Positions 48,111-59,355 are shown, counted from the first letter of the stretch. The stretch: DNA of 64,000 nt from Arbacia lixula (GCA_963669155.1 OZ022581.1:10675497-10739496), one strand, 5' to 3'. The notes: generated by a model from the sequence alone, not told the origin. Numbers and translations are program-made.

Positions 48111-48285
48111 CCGTCGAATCCGGTCTGTTCTCCTTCACATTCCTTGGAGACATGGAGGCAGGCGGGGCAGAGGAGACTGTGTTGCCATGGTGACGGCGCG
48201 TGCCATCCCTCTCGCCTTCGCTGTCGCTGTCGATGACGATCACGGACTCCAGTTTCCTGCCAGAGTTGGTGCTGCGAGTCTCTTG
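48111..48285 (-). CDS. Candidate coding exon with a SUMO-interaction-like motif
   Basis: Read on the minus strand, a pyrimidine-containing tract (CATCTCCTCCCTTGACC) ends AATCACAG at 48286, an acceptable 3' splice site. After 175 bases comes ACGG|GTGAGA at 48110, a strong 5' splice site. The frame stays open: 58 codons plus one base, phase 0 in and phase 1 out. The peptide is polar and Ser/Arg-rich, with KLESVIVIDSDSEGERDG about one third in and SSAPPASMSPRNVKENRPDS later. V-I-V-I followed by D-S-D-S-E is the canonical form of a SUMO-interaction motif, usually found in disordered parts of nuclear proteins, where it binds SUMO non-covalently. Codons are more GC-rich than the flanks. I do not recognise the gene. 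The frame reading past the donor to 47998 turns hydrophobic and Cys-rich, consistent with intron. Chance remains possible without a homologue. Confidence 0.45.
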
Positions 48286-49059
48286 CTGTGATTGGTCAAG
48301 GGAGGAGATGAATAAGAGTGGTTTAATTGGATTATCACCAAGAAAAAAATCTCTGTTAAATGAAACAATGGTAATTTCTCTTTAAAATTGCAGTTTCATG
48401 GTCAGTTATCATCAGCAGATACAACATTTGACATTCTCCCTACCACAAATTCATCCCTTTTCTATCAAGCTTTCTCCCATCAAATTGGCCACAATCATAT
48501 GAGAATGTCAAAACCACATGATTTTGCTTTTCTCCAACAGATTTTTTTGGGGGGCAGCATGACGTACAAATCACCCTGAACTTTGTTTTACCTTCCTCTT
48601 CTTCCCCTCCCCCTCCCCGCCCCATCCCCATTCCTTCTCTTACTTAATTATTGCAAGCAACAATTGCCATACATAATTCAGCTGAAGCGCAGACACACAT
48701 TCCCCACATCATTCCTCAGAGTTTCTATGTCACCATTATGCATGCATTCTGGAGGAAACTCAAGACAAGTTCAACGTGGCCCAGAACTCTGTCCACATTT
48801 TGACATCCTACACCCAACCATCCCTACCTCAAAATCTACCAAACAGCATCTGCAAGACATACATACATAAAACTATCCATGTAACTCAATCCCTGCACCT
48901 CAACAGAAGGCAGCATGCAGGGAATTCTCTGTTCGTATTTTTGTTACCCTAAAAATACAGCCGTCTTAAATCCTGCGAGACTGCACACAAGACACCATGA
49001 AAATAAGCTAGCACTCACAAAGCTAGCACTCGGGTATCTCAAAATCTCACATTTTGGGA
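48286..49059. other. Non-coding stretch, probable intron upstream of the candidate exon
   Basis: It contains a pyrimidine-rich patch at about 48590-48640 (CCTCTTCTTCCCCTCCCCC) and a 14-base direct repeat AAGCTAGCACTC (49006 and 49020). No second exon was identified. Confidence 0.35.
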
Positions 49060-49150
49060 GACATTTTGTAGGCATCATAGTTGTGGTGTTAAGAAGACAA
49101 TAAGTCTAGAGAGTGCAATGTTGTGGTGGTCAGTACCATACTTGTATTAA
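49060..49150. repeat. Dispersed repeat, copy 1 (GGCATCATAGTTGTGGTGTTA)
   Basis: GGCATCATAGTTGTGGTGTT, AAGAAGACAATAAGTCT, TGGTCAGTACCATACTTGTA and TTAATATG match 51765-51855 in the same order and orientation. Confidence 0.65.
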
Positions 49151-50229
49151 TATGTTTGTAAATACTCGCACAAGTCCAAATCTTGCCTGTAGCAAAAATT
49201 GACCCTTTTACCCTGAAAACAAATAGGAAGGAGAGACAGTGGACTTTGACAGGATTATGATTCTCTTAATATTGCATTACCAGTTTAGGTTGAAATGGTT
49301 TCTAGGTAATTATAACTCACATTAGACCAATGTGACTCTCAAAAGTCAATCATGAAAGCTAATAATTCGAGGATTGACCCATTTTTTACCGAGTCTGCAT
49401 ATTCGGGCTGGCTTTTGTCCACTCAAACTGAGCAGCATGACTTCCACAGTATCTGCTGTACAGACCTATGGCTATGGTACAGACAATAGACAACAGGTTT
49501 TGAATAAACATCAAATTACTTATAGGGCACAATTAAGCCAAACCACAATGTTAATTGCAGTTACAGTATACATGTGATAAATATGGCATCCTAACTGGAC
49601 CAGGGTTCACAGAGCCCGAATATCTAACCGTAAGCAACGGGTTAAGATGATAAACCACCATGTAGGGTTCATGTTCTTTGTGACCAAAGTATAAGCTAAC
49701 ATCTGAGATAAATAAGTCTCAGCTGCAGTTTCAAAGTCGACACTCTATGCCGCATCTTGCTCCATGTTCTCTATCAACAGGAACACCGATATCCCAGGGA
49801 AAATGGGTCACTCTACCCCCGCTCAGCCACACAAAGAGAACAATCTTCAACCTTTATTAACCTAAAACGTATCACCCTAGTGGATCCGCGCTTCCCAGCC
49901 TTTTTCTCCCGAGACGAAACAGCACTCCCAGGTAGGAAGAACGCCACTACAGATACTTTTCGTCCTAGATTCATGACCAGGTTTCCTCCTTCTTTCCCGT
50001 GTTAAACTCTAAATTTACTTTTCCTTCGGGCAGACTAACTGATATAGAAAACCTTAAGTTCTGCTATTAGCTTCATGTTTCTTTGTGTTGTTTTGGACAC
50101 GGTGGTCAAATAATTTGCGGTTTCTTTTAACATTTATCCTTCCTAAAATCACATTATCTGTAATGATTTGGCTGTTAGGCAGAGGCTGACATATCTCCTT
50201 TCTTAAAACAAGATTATGCTGTCTCACCT
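49151..50229. other. Non-coding stretch, no gene recognised
   Basis: Moderately AT-rich. The 82-codon plus-strand frame at 49757-50005 is in a more balanced patch but shows no recognised domain. Confidence 0.35.
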
Positions 50230-50309
50230 TTTCTTCACCTCGTCTCTCTCTTCCTCTCTCTCTCTTCCCTCCCCCCCTCTCTCTCGCTCTCTCCCCTCCC
50301 CCTCCCTCC

Positions 50310-50347
<38 letters not shown>

Positions 50348-50455
50348 TTATCTCTCTGTCTCTCTCTGTCCCTCTCTCTCTCACTCTCTCTCTCTCCCAA
50401 ACTCTATATCTGTTTCTTTCTCTGTCTCCCTCCTCTCTTTTTCTCTATCAATAAA
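50230..50455. repeat. (CT)n-rich pyrimidine tract
   Basis: Continuous TCTCTC/CCCTCC sequence with few purines. The Ser/Leu-rich plus-strand frame is an artefact. Confidence 0.9.
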
Positions 50456-51700
50456 TAAGCCCTGCAGCTTCAGTACTTTTTGGACTGCCCTGTATGGGTT
50501 TATGATTCACTACATACCTAACATACAAAAATTATTAAAATATTTTTTTTGGGTATAATTTTAAGTGAAACACACTTCAAAAACATACTACAAAAATCAC
50601 AAATTCACATACATCCATATATAAATATGAACACACGGAAATCTGAGCAAGACAATGTAGGAAATTAAGATACTAGCACATTATGTATTTTCAATTCATA
50701 TTCCCCATAAAAAAAAGACCGCCTTACAGTCAGTCTGACAGCCAGGAACCCAAAATAACCGCTACAAGGGAAACGCAGGATAGAGATGATGTAAGAAAAG
50801 ATGGAAGAGATACCAACTACTAGAGCACAATTTATTCTAAATCCCCCATAATTCCCTCACCTATCCACCTGATTCCCAGCATTCCCACAATCCCTCTGCA
50901 TAATTCAGGAGCTGCGCAATGGTTCAATTTCTTTTACGCTTTAACATCTCTTTTCTTTCCTCCAGTTGGCTCTCTCTCTCTCACTCGCTTTCTTCGTTCC
51001 TTTTTACCCCGGCCTCTCTCGGCTCTGCTTTCCTGACAGGGGTTACACGGTGCGCGGATCACCCATCACTTTATCTTCCGAGTGACTGCTGCGTCACATG
51101 GAAATATATCAGGCTGCCTCAGGGGGCAGCAGACGACCCAGAATAACCCAACACCACTTCTGGACACAGGCAGATATCGCTGGAGAGGAACTCGCAACGA
51201 AAAACCAGGGCAAGGAGGGCGGGAGGGAGGGGAGAGCGGGAGGGAGGGACTTCACGGATCGGAGAAGAGAAGAGGAGAACGTAAATGAGCGCACCTGAAA
51301 CGCAGGAAGGTTGGACTTACTGGAATGGCTTCAAGGGGAAAAGGCTTGCATTAAACTACCTCTTCAGAATCATCAAGACTCCCCAAAGAAATGACATGGA
51401 GCACGAAAGGTCACCGAGGTCTCAAGACGCAGATCAAAAGGAGTAGAGAAAGTGATCATCTGTAGAGGAGTCTTTGGCTGGATATCAGACGACTTGAGTT
51501 GTAGAAAACAAAAATCACACTATTTGTACCTCTGAAAGTCAATCTTTCTTCATCGGGGTGAGGGTCCACATATCATATTATTTGTTAGTCTGATTTTAGT
51601 GGTTTACAATGACTTTGTTTGTACATGTATGTCCAGTCAAACTGCTTACACTTAATCAGCATTTCAGATTTGTTTATGGACCACAAAATGTAATAATGGT
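50456..51700. other. Non-coding stretch with G-rich patch
   Basis: AAGACCGCCTTACAGTCAGT then CTGACAGCCAGGAACCC at about 50717-50753 resembles one arm of the AGCCTGG fold-back family. A GGGAGGGAGGGG purine patch lies at about 51210-51275. No exon was found. Confidence 0.4.
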
Positions 51701-51711
51701 AAAATGTGTTA

Positions 51712-51740
51712 TATGTGTGTGTGTGTCTGGGGGGGGGGCA
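51712..51740. repeat. (GT)n and poly-G
   Basis: TATGTGTGTGTGTGTCT is followed by nine G. Simple sequence. Confidence 0.85.
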
Positions 51741-51764
51741 TGTATTTGAGGACCTAATAATTTT

Positions 51765-51855
51765 TTTATAGACATCATAGTTGTGCTGTTAGACAACAAA
51801 AAAGTCTCATGTATACAATGTGGTCAGTCCCATGCTTGAATTAATGTGGGTGGAA
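51765..51855. repeat. Dispersed repeat, copy 2 (GACATCATAGTTGTGCTGTTA)
   Basis: GACATCATAGTTGTGCTGTT, AGACAACAAAAAAGTCT, TGGTCAGTCCCATGCTTGAA and TTAATGTG parallel the copy at 49060-49150. Confidence 0.65.
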
Positions 51856-54224
51856 AAGAAGTGAGGTAAAAAAAAATAAGAGAAAAGAGAAAGGCTATAA
51901 TTTTCCATCACAAAATTCATCACACATCACAACCTACGCTTCTTCAGAGACACACATCTCAGGAAAACAGTAGGTTGAATGCTGGAAAAAATGAAAGCAG
52001 TCTGTCTCCCTCAGTGTCGAGAACTTTATAGTTCACACATTTCTATTCTCAGGGCTGTGTTGGTTGGCTGGGTGCATGCATGATCCTACGAAGAGGAAAT
52101 GAGTTAGCAGCTACGGTTTCTAAAAAAGAATATCCATAAATTGAAAGCACACTGCTTTGGCCCCATAGGAAGCATAATGTATGGACCACTTAAAGGGGGA
52201 AACCAAAAGCTTGTACAGCATTTCCAGCACTGATTGAACAAACTGACTTGGCTGGCTTGGGTGGAAAGGGTGGAGATTGGAAAGAAAGAGAGGGAGCTGG
52301 GGCCAATCTGAAAATGGAGATATGGTTTTGAGTGGAAAAGTACAGTTATTTTGTGACATGATACAGTTGAGTATTGTTTCAATCAGAAATACGAACCGTA
52401 TTTTGCAGATTGGATAAATTCTGATGAGATGTTTGTCAAGAGTATTGTTTTATTGCATTCATTAAGAAAACAATGAATGGGGGAAGTGAGCAAATTAAAC
52501 AAGGCCCACAGTGCTTGGGCACACTAAGGGCCTGAAAAAGCCCCCAACATACAAATTGATACCATTCATCCTGAGCAATTGTATGATCAAGAGCTATAAT
52601 CTTTCTTTCAACCATAACAGATTTCCCAGAATAATTAATGTATTCCATGGAATAATTCCATATAATCCAAACAAACAATACAATGTTTGTTGTGAGCGCA
52701 AACTCCCATGAGGTATTGATACAGATGGCTTACCATAATAGCATTCATGCATGTTTGTATATTTCAGCTGTTAGCATGCAAACATCCCATTATATATATC
52801 ATCTACTTTGAGCATCAAATTACCCTGGAAATTTGAGGACACAACTTGTATTGCATGTAACCTCAAAGGTACAAGTATTGTTACCCTTCTGTTCCTTCAA
52901 GGCAGGTAAAAGGAAAAACAAAACAAATAATTTTGACGCTCCTCTTCCACGACCTCATAGTCACCTGACCATGTTTACCAGATTGGCATGGCATCACTTT
53001 CCAAAATAGGATTTGTCCACATTTACTCACAAACTTTCACTGAACTTGTTTGTCTCGTTATTCTGCTATTATTGATAAAAAAAAAATAAGATTCTATTGG
53101 TGTGAGCTTCCACACCTTTTAAACCCATTCCATACCTGGCTAACTGCTGGTCTGCAGGACTCTGCTGTATTACTTGTGCAAAAATATGTCTGTGGCACGG
53201 AAGGAGTTCAACAACTTCTCAGTGCTGACAGAAAGTCTTGTCTAAAAATAAAAACACCTGCTCTGGGTAGATAGGAAAGGCTGACGATTGGGGTCGAGCA
53301 GTTGCCAAAACTGAAAGCAAAATCTTTCGCTGGAATATTGAAGAAAAACAAATCTTTGAAATCAGAAAAATGGGTTTATGTCAGAGTCATAACTTCTGTC
53401 GGAACTAATCTTAGCAGAAGACAAAAAGCTGAGCCTGCGGATGGCGGTTACTTACTCCTTTACATTTCCCATTAATAATATGGAGCAAATATTCAGAAGC
53501 TACAATCTAAAGCCTTGTTACTGCAAAAGCTTATATCCATCTCCACGATTTATTCTTTTTCTACGAAAAACTTTTCCCAGATGGAGCTCAGTTTCACACG
53601 GGCCCAAATGCATAACAAAGAAATCGTTAGGTTTCCACATCAGGTGTACTATTTGTAATTGCTCAGCATAAAGCAATCCCAACCTTGGGATATGCACTGG
53701 AGGCCTGGTGGCGTACATGCAAGCTTAAACACACAGAGCAGAAGATACGCTGCGTAATGCTCGATCATGCAACGCATCCTTCGCAGCGAGAGCGCATCGT
53801 ACAAACATAATCAGGAGAAATTAATTTATGATAATCCAAGAACAGATGGAAAGCTTAAGCTCCTGCCCCTTGCCCCCAGCATTATCCACCGCACAGCTGC
53901 ATCCAAACATGATGTCTTACTTTAGTACCCAACATCAAACAATGCAAGGAAATCCATGAGGCGTAATGTATTAATCATGTTGTTACTGAGTGCTGAGTGC
54001 TGAGTATAGTGATGATTACAAGCAGGTATTGTTGCCTTTACGACCCACTTCACAGACTGGAGGAAGGCCAGGTCAATTCAGGGCAGTGGTGGATGCGAGC
54101 TACGTACACAGAACCTCACAATCAGGAAGGGTCTGGACTGGAGACTAGGCACTCAGACTTTTATTACAGAGTGGGAGGGGTTGTGGTTTTGATGAGGGCA
54201 TTGTACTTTTGGTTCTCTTGGGAT
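51856..54224. other. Non-coding stretch, no gene recognised
   Basis: Mixed AT-rich DNA. Minus-strand frames at 52104-52382 and plus-strand frames at 53050-53274 show no domain. TGCTGAGTGCTGAGT occurs near 53990. No inverted-repeat element was resolved. Confidence 0.35.
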
Positions 54225-54275
54225 GTGTGTGAGTGTGTGCATGTGAGTGTGTGTGTGTGAGTGTGTGTGTGTGTA
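54225..54275. repeat. (GT)n / GAGTGTGT repeat
   Basis: GTGTGTGAGTGTGTGCATGTGAG and further GTGTGT sequence. Confidence 0.9.
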
Positions 54276-54420
54276 CGCCAGCCAGCCTGCCTGGGAGCCT
54301 GCAGTTCGCCCTGCAAGCACACTTGGCTTGCCTGGGCATTCCCAACCATAATAATTCCCTGCTCATTTTCTGTCTCACCACCTATGGTGTGTCATAGGGT
54401 CCCTGCCTAAACATACCAGG

Positions 54421-55252
54421 AGAGGAAAATGTCAGGAAGGGAACACTTGGCTCACACTGTGCTTCCCCCATCCTCTTTCACCCATACCCCCTCCTTCTTT
54501 ACCCCTCCCCTATCTCTCTCCTCCTCCTCCTCCCCTATTAACAATAACAAATCTTAGCCCTCTTGCTTGAATTTGTATAAAGAGTAGAAAATATCCGGAA
54601 GGGAACATTGGATCACACTGTGTATCCTCTTCTCTTTCTTCTTTGTCCCCTTCCTTCTTGCTTTCTCCTTTCCCCACCTCACTCCTCCCCCTCCTACCAA
54701 CAAATACACAACCTAGTCACCCTGCCTACATTTTTAATGAGAGGAGAATATCTGGAAGGGAACATTAGATCACACTGTGCATCCCCCTCCTCCTTCTTCT
54801 CCCCCCCCCCCCTCCTTCTTCCTTGCCCCTCCCTCTTCCCTCACCCCCTCCCCTATCTCTCTCCTTCTCTCCCTCCTACCAACAAATACAAATCCCCACC
54901 ACCCATATACATTTATGAAGAGTGGAGAATGTCACGAAGGGAACACTTAATAGCACTGTGCATCGCCTCCTCCTTTTTCCCCCCTCCTCCTTCTTCCTTA
55001 ACCCATCCCCTAACTCTCTCTTTCACCCCCTCCTACCAACAAATACACACCCTGCCTACATTTGTAAAGAGTTGAAAATACTGCGCCCTCCTCCTCCCCC
55101 TCCTTCTTTCTTGCCACTCCCCCCCACCCACTATCATCATCCCCATCACCACCCCTACCCCCTACCAACAGATAGAGCCCACACCCTCCCTACTTACACG
55201 TGCACGGAGTGGAATATAAAGGGAAGGGAAACATTGTCTCATATTGTGCACC
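54421..55252. repeat. Pyrimidine-rich minisatellite, five to six units of about 140-180 bases
   Basis: Units begin at about 54421, 54581, 54740, 54919 and 55068, with a final partial unit near 55203. Each has AGAGNNGAAAAT then GGAAGGGAACATT, then ATCACACTGTGCATCC, a long C/T-rich body and CCTACCAACAAATACA. Length varies mainly in the pyrimidine body. The 155-codon Pro/Ser-rich frame at 54608-55075 is a reading of this array. Confidence 0.85.
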
Positions 55253-55348
55253 TTTGTTCTTCCATGCTGGTATTACTGGTATAAGCCAACATTTCCTTTC
55301 TCAATGTAAGGGTGTTTTACAAACTTTGGAAGGTAGAATATAATTGTT

Positions 55349-55427
55349 TTAACCCTCCCATTACCATAGGTGCATGTAATATGCAATGAGTCAATGCATT
55401 TTCCCTAGCTTGGTAATATGAGAGTCT
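55349..55427. mobile_element. Mini element, TTAACCCTCTC family
   Basis: TTTTAACCCTCCCATTACCA at the left and TTGGTAATATGAGAGTCTA at the right, with internal ATGAGTCAATGCATTTTCC resembling GTGAGCCAATGGGGCTTTC of the 6151 copy. Confidence 0.55.
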
Positions 55428-55979
55428 ATAAATTCTTGCACTATCGCCATAACATGAAATAAATTGAGTTTTTATTCCTTGATTACATTTGAAATGAAAG
55501 ATATACCGTATGTCTCTGAAACCTTTCAAGAGGAAACCATAGAGCTCATGTTTTCTACTTACAATTAAGGTTAAAGTTTTAGAGCAATTTTACATGAACT
55601 GGTATTTCATTTCTTCATCAGAAACATGTATAGAGTTTTTGTAATTATTATTCTCTTCTGATCCACAATGCACTCTGTGTTCCGGATGCACGGTACATTG
55701 TATCCACTTTTTTGTCCTTAATAATACTGAAAATACCTTCAGGGTACAACAAAAAGTGTACATATAACAGTATAGCAGAACATGCCTTGTTCGTTATTAA
55801 CGCAATTCCTTGATTTGCAGCTGTCCATGAGACATACTTTAGATATTCATGATGGAATGCATTAACAACATTTCACACAACACTCCCATTGGCATGAGAA
55901 AAGGAAAGTCCAGAGAAGATCACAATATTCTAGTCAAATCTATCACGTTTGAGTTTGAATGGTGTCATTTGGTAGGGGG

Positions 55980-56125
55980 TGAGTGTAGTGAAACCGACCC
56001 CAAGCAGTGCATATCAAGGTCGGAAGATTCCCCCGATTGGTGGCAGTAAGGTGGTGTGATCTGGTTGTGGGTGCAGCTTGGTGAAACCTGACCCCACGCG
56101 GAGCATATCACGTAGAGTCTCTCAG
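55980..56125. repeat. Two-copy direct repeat, period about 93
   Basis: GTGTAGTGAAACCGACCCCA, then GCATATCA, at 55983 is repeated as AGCTTGGTGAAACCTGACCC, then GCATATCA, at about 56074. Confidence 0.65.
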
Positions 56126-56957
56126 AAGTTCAAGGTCATGGAAACTACTTGGGCATGCATAGCACGACCCCCTGGTTCTCTAGGCTGGGTATGGAGCCGT
56201 GGGGAGATGATCGGGGAGATGAGTGTTTGAAATCGGAGATGAAAGACGAGACCAGCCAATGAATTACTACTGCCAATGATAGGAACCAGCGCTAAGCAGA
56301 CCCCCCCCCCCCCCTTCACTCTTCACTCACATGACAGGAAAAACGGACTCTTCACATGCTACGTCTATTAATCCGGGGACGTGTAACCAAGATCCATGGT
56401 CTCACATGCTCTCAAGCTTGAGCTTTTCCATGAATTAAAAGAAAAATGTCCTCGATTATTTGTGAGGTCATGACTTAGTTCCCCTGATACTTCTTCTCAA
56501 ATGTGTAAATGCTACATGTAGATTGTCTAGGTGTTGATTCCTCTAATGAATTCAAGTGGACTCTCTAATGCTGTGTTGAGTGCAAGGTGATATAATAAGT
56601 GAGTGGCCAAGCCTTTCCCAGCAGAGGCTGTGCTACACCTTGTCGTTCACATTTAGACAGAAAGAAAATTATGAAACTAAGTTCTGTTACTTTACATTAT
56701 ATTAAAAGATAAGTGCTGCAACTCAGTGATATCACACAAGTACCTTCGGAGATGCGAACTTCATCCAGTAAGTGAGAACTTGGCAATCATTATTTCCCTG
56801 ACTAGTTGCTTGTAAATCATTACTTCATATCACATTGAGTTCATCTCTAACCATCTTCTATCTTATCTCTGATTCTTTAAGCTCTTCAGACTAATCAGTC
56901 TTGATTTCATCTCCTGCTCCTCCAACTGAGACAAGAGGAGACTGATACAGTGACGAG
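56126..56957. other. Non-coding stretch, no gene recognised
   Basis: It includes a run of 14 C at about 56301-56314 and a GGGGAGATGA duplication at about 56199-56222. No coding signal. Confidence 0.4.
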
Positions 56958-56962
56958 TCTTA

Positions 56963-57455
56963 GGTTGCGTTCATACGACACTTTTTTGCCCTAGAATCAT
57001 GATTAGATTCATGATTCAAAATGCGTTTCTGCAGAATCAAGATTGTGTCTAGACGATATTGAATATAAACATGATTCAAAACGCAAACATGAAACGCATT
57101 CGGAAACACGTTTGGAGATGTTTTTCTGCAGAATCACGTTCAAAAAAGATCGCTTGAACGCGACTGTGTTTTGAAACATGATTCTATGATGGCATTGTGT
57201 CGGCCTTCTTCTGGTGCTAGTCAAGCACCCTATGTAGAAGTCAGAAAACGTGTGCGTAAAAGCCGACATATACTTCCTGGATCAAACTGCACACTGCGAT
57301 GCGCATTGGATCGGCCCGAATGCGAGTAGAAACGTGATAGGAGAGAAGGTCGTCTCAACTCTGATTCTGTCGTTATCATGATTCATCTTTGCGTTTTGAA
57401 TGATTAAAATCATGATTCAAAACGTGATTCTGACGGTGACAGCATGAACGCAACC
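56963..57455. mobile_element. PIF/Harbinger-like MITE with TTA target site
   Basis: GGTTGCGTTCATACGACAC at the left is answered by GCATGAACGCAACC at the right. TTA flanks both ends (56960-56962 and 57456-57458), the typical Harbinger target. Inside, ATGATTCAAAACGC-type words recur at least five times in both orientations (for example 57016, 57071, 57409), like iterated binding sites. It is 493 bases. A minus-strand frame (57009-57269) lies inside and has no transposase domain. Confidence 0.8.
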
Positions 57456-57458
57456 TTA

Positions 57459-59040
57459 GAGTACAAGGCTCTAAATTTCAGTTTGAATTAGAAAAATATC
57501 CGAGAGTCTGGAACCCAGCTTACCTGGCGAATCTTCCTGTTTGGGGTAATTCATTCAGAAATGAGGATATCAGATAGCATCCCAGGAACAAGGGACTCAC
57601 TGCACAGACACAGAGACCCTACAGCTACCACAGCCATGGTCAGCTGAAAATGTCAAAGGTCGCACCAGCCTGTCTTTCAGGCTGTAGGGCAATTTTAATT
57701 CTCATTCTATCATAAACAAGTCTAGCAGTAATAGCCTAATCTTTCTCTGCATCTTCTCGGAAATTTCTCTGACAATTTCAACAGACAATGAGGGGAGGAG
57801 AGTTTGCTTTGCCAGTACCAGACTCATATATATACTTGTTATAGTTTGCATTATTAGTAATACTAAACAGCCTAGAAACCAAGTTAAAATTGCACCCACA
57901 CCAATTGACCCTGACCTACATGTACATTTCCCAACCGTGTATTTCGCCTCATATTTGCTTTCCACTGCATTATTTTGTGACTGGAACATAAATATGCCAT
58001 ATTGCCAACAAATACAAAATGCCAACCAAGCAGGCACATTGTTATAATCCCATTGAATATTATAATTCACACAATCATATCTGATCAATCACATTCTAAA
58101 CTCACTGAGCAATGAAACACAATGCACAAAGAAATACCTCTGTACAGATGAACAATTTTAACAATTTCAAATGAAATTGTGCTTAGCCAAGTGCATCAAT
58201 ATGATCAACAAAATTATTTTCATTTGGAATACTTGACAATCATTCTTGAAGGGCAATACAACTGATAATGATAAAGAATTAAAAAAAAATAGTAAATTCC
58301 AAGCAAAGCAGCACTATAAAGAACTTTGTGACAATGTAGCACATTTTAAATCATTTTTTTTTGCCATAAATGTACCATTTCTTTATCTCATTACAACACA
58401 ATACTAGAAACGTTCATTATCGCTGAACTCTACACATCATTTCAGAATTTGTGACGGGTGATAATGGGACCTGCACGCTCCATTTACCGTCCTTCTCTTC
58501 TCGCATAATACTGACATTTGTGATAAAGAGGCGCTATTCAGGCTGAATATACAGGGCATGTAATGAATGACACACTCTTTGTGCAAGCGTCCGTGATGGC
58601 TGCGTAAAAGTTGCGCACCGCTGGAGTTGCCTTTCTTCCCACACTCGGATCTCCCCGTCTTTACACAGCGTTGTCAAAACGAGTCTTCTGAATGGGGCAG
58701 AGCGGAGGTTGAAAAGCCCGATATGATGGCACTGTTTCCTCCCCTTGGTATGATCGGTCTTTGTGCGACTGATAACAGACAGCCAGCGAAGATCACGTCC
58801 CGATGCCACACTGTCCTGAGGCAGGTACCCTAGGAGTCTGTTAACTCTAGCTCTACCAAAGAGGCGCTTTTGCACCAGTAACACACGGAAAACCCACAGA
58901 GCTGCCACTTAGAGGGTTAATCTCAGTGATGGCAGGCATTTCCAGCAGCCATACAAATCAGTCATAAATCAAGCTCTAAAAAGCTTACACTTTTGCTCAG
59001 TCAAAGAATACAACCTGTACTGTATGGTCTTGCAAAATAG
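57459..59040. other. Stretch without a supported gene
   Basis: A 128-codon minus-strand frame (57702-58088) and a 124-codon minus-strand frame (58534-58908) are the only long ones; neither is supported as a gene (see findings and rejections). 57480-57530 carries AGAGTCTGGAACCCAGCTT, like an arm of the AGCCTGG family. Confidence 0.35.
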
Positions 59041-59160
59041 GATGATACAATAAGAAAAGCTTGAGTGCACCTTTAAACCTTCTCTCTCTACACAAATCAG
59101 AGATAGATTGAAGGGGTGGGTCTCCTCTCGTCATTAGCATATCACATCCCATATCAAACC
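59041..59160. repeat. Duplicated segment, copy 1
   Basis: GATGATACAATAAGAAAAGC, GTGCACCTTTAAACCT, AGATAGATTGAAGGGGTGGG and TCATTAGCATATCACATCCC are repeated in order 375 bases downstream. Confidence 0.85.
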
Positions 59161-59191
59161 AGTCATAAATCAAACAAATACAAATACATGT

Positions 59192-59355
59192 CCTGGGTTC
59201 TGTAACATAAAGGTTTGCGATCAATTGCAAATTTGAAATATGAATTCTGATTGGTTACTGGTCAGTCTTTTGATCAAAGAGAGCATGTAACAATGATGTT
59301 GATTGGCCATTGCCATTTTGCGATTGATTGCAAACTTTAATGTTACGGGACCCAG
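59192..59355. mobile_element. GTAACATAAAGGTTTGCGATC MITE, copy 2 (inverted)
   Basis: CCTGGGTTCTGTAACATAAA at the left faces TTAATGTTACGGGACCCAGG at the right. The whole element is the reverse complement of 40171-40335 with scattered changes. It lies between the two halves of the 59041/59416 duplication. Confidence 0.85.

Noticed and set aside
54608..55075. 155-codon Pro/Ser-rich frame
   Set aside because: It spans three units of the pyrimidine minisatellite; the frame follows from the lack of purine-rich stop codons.
57702..58088. 128-codon minus-strand frame with hydrophobic stretches
   Set aside because: The hydrophobic stretch looks membrane-like, but this length is within chance for 64 kb of AT-rich DNA and there is no recognised family or splice context.
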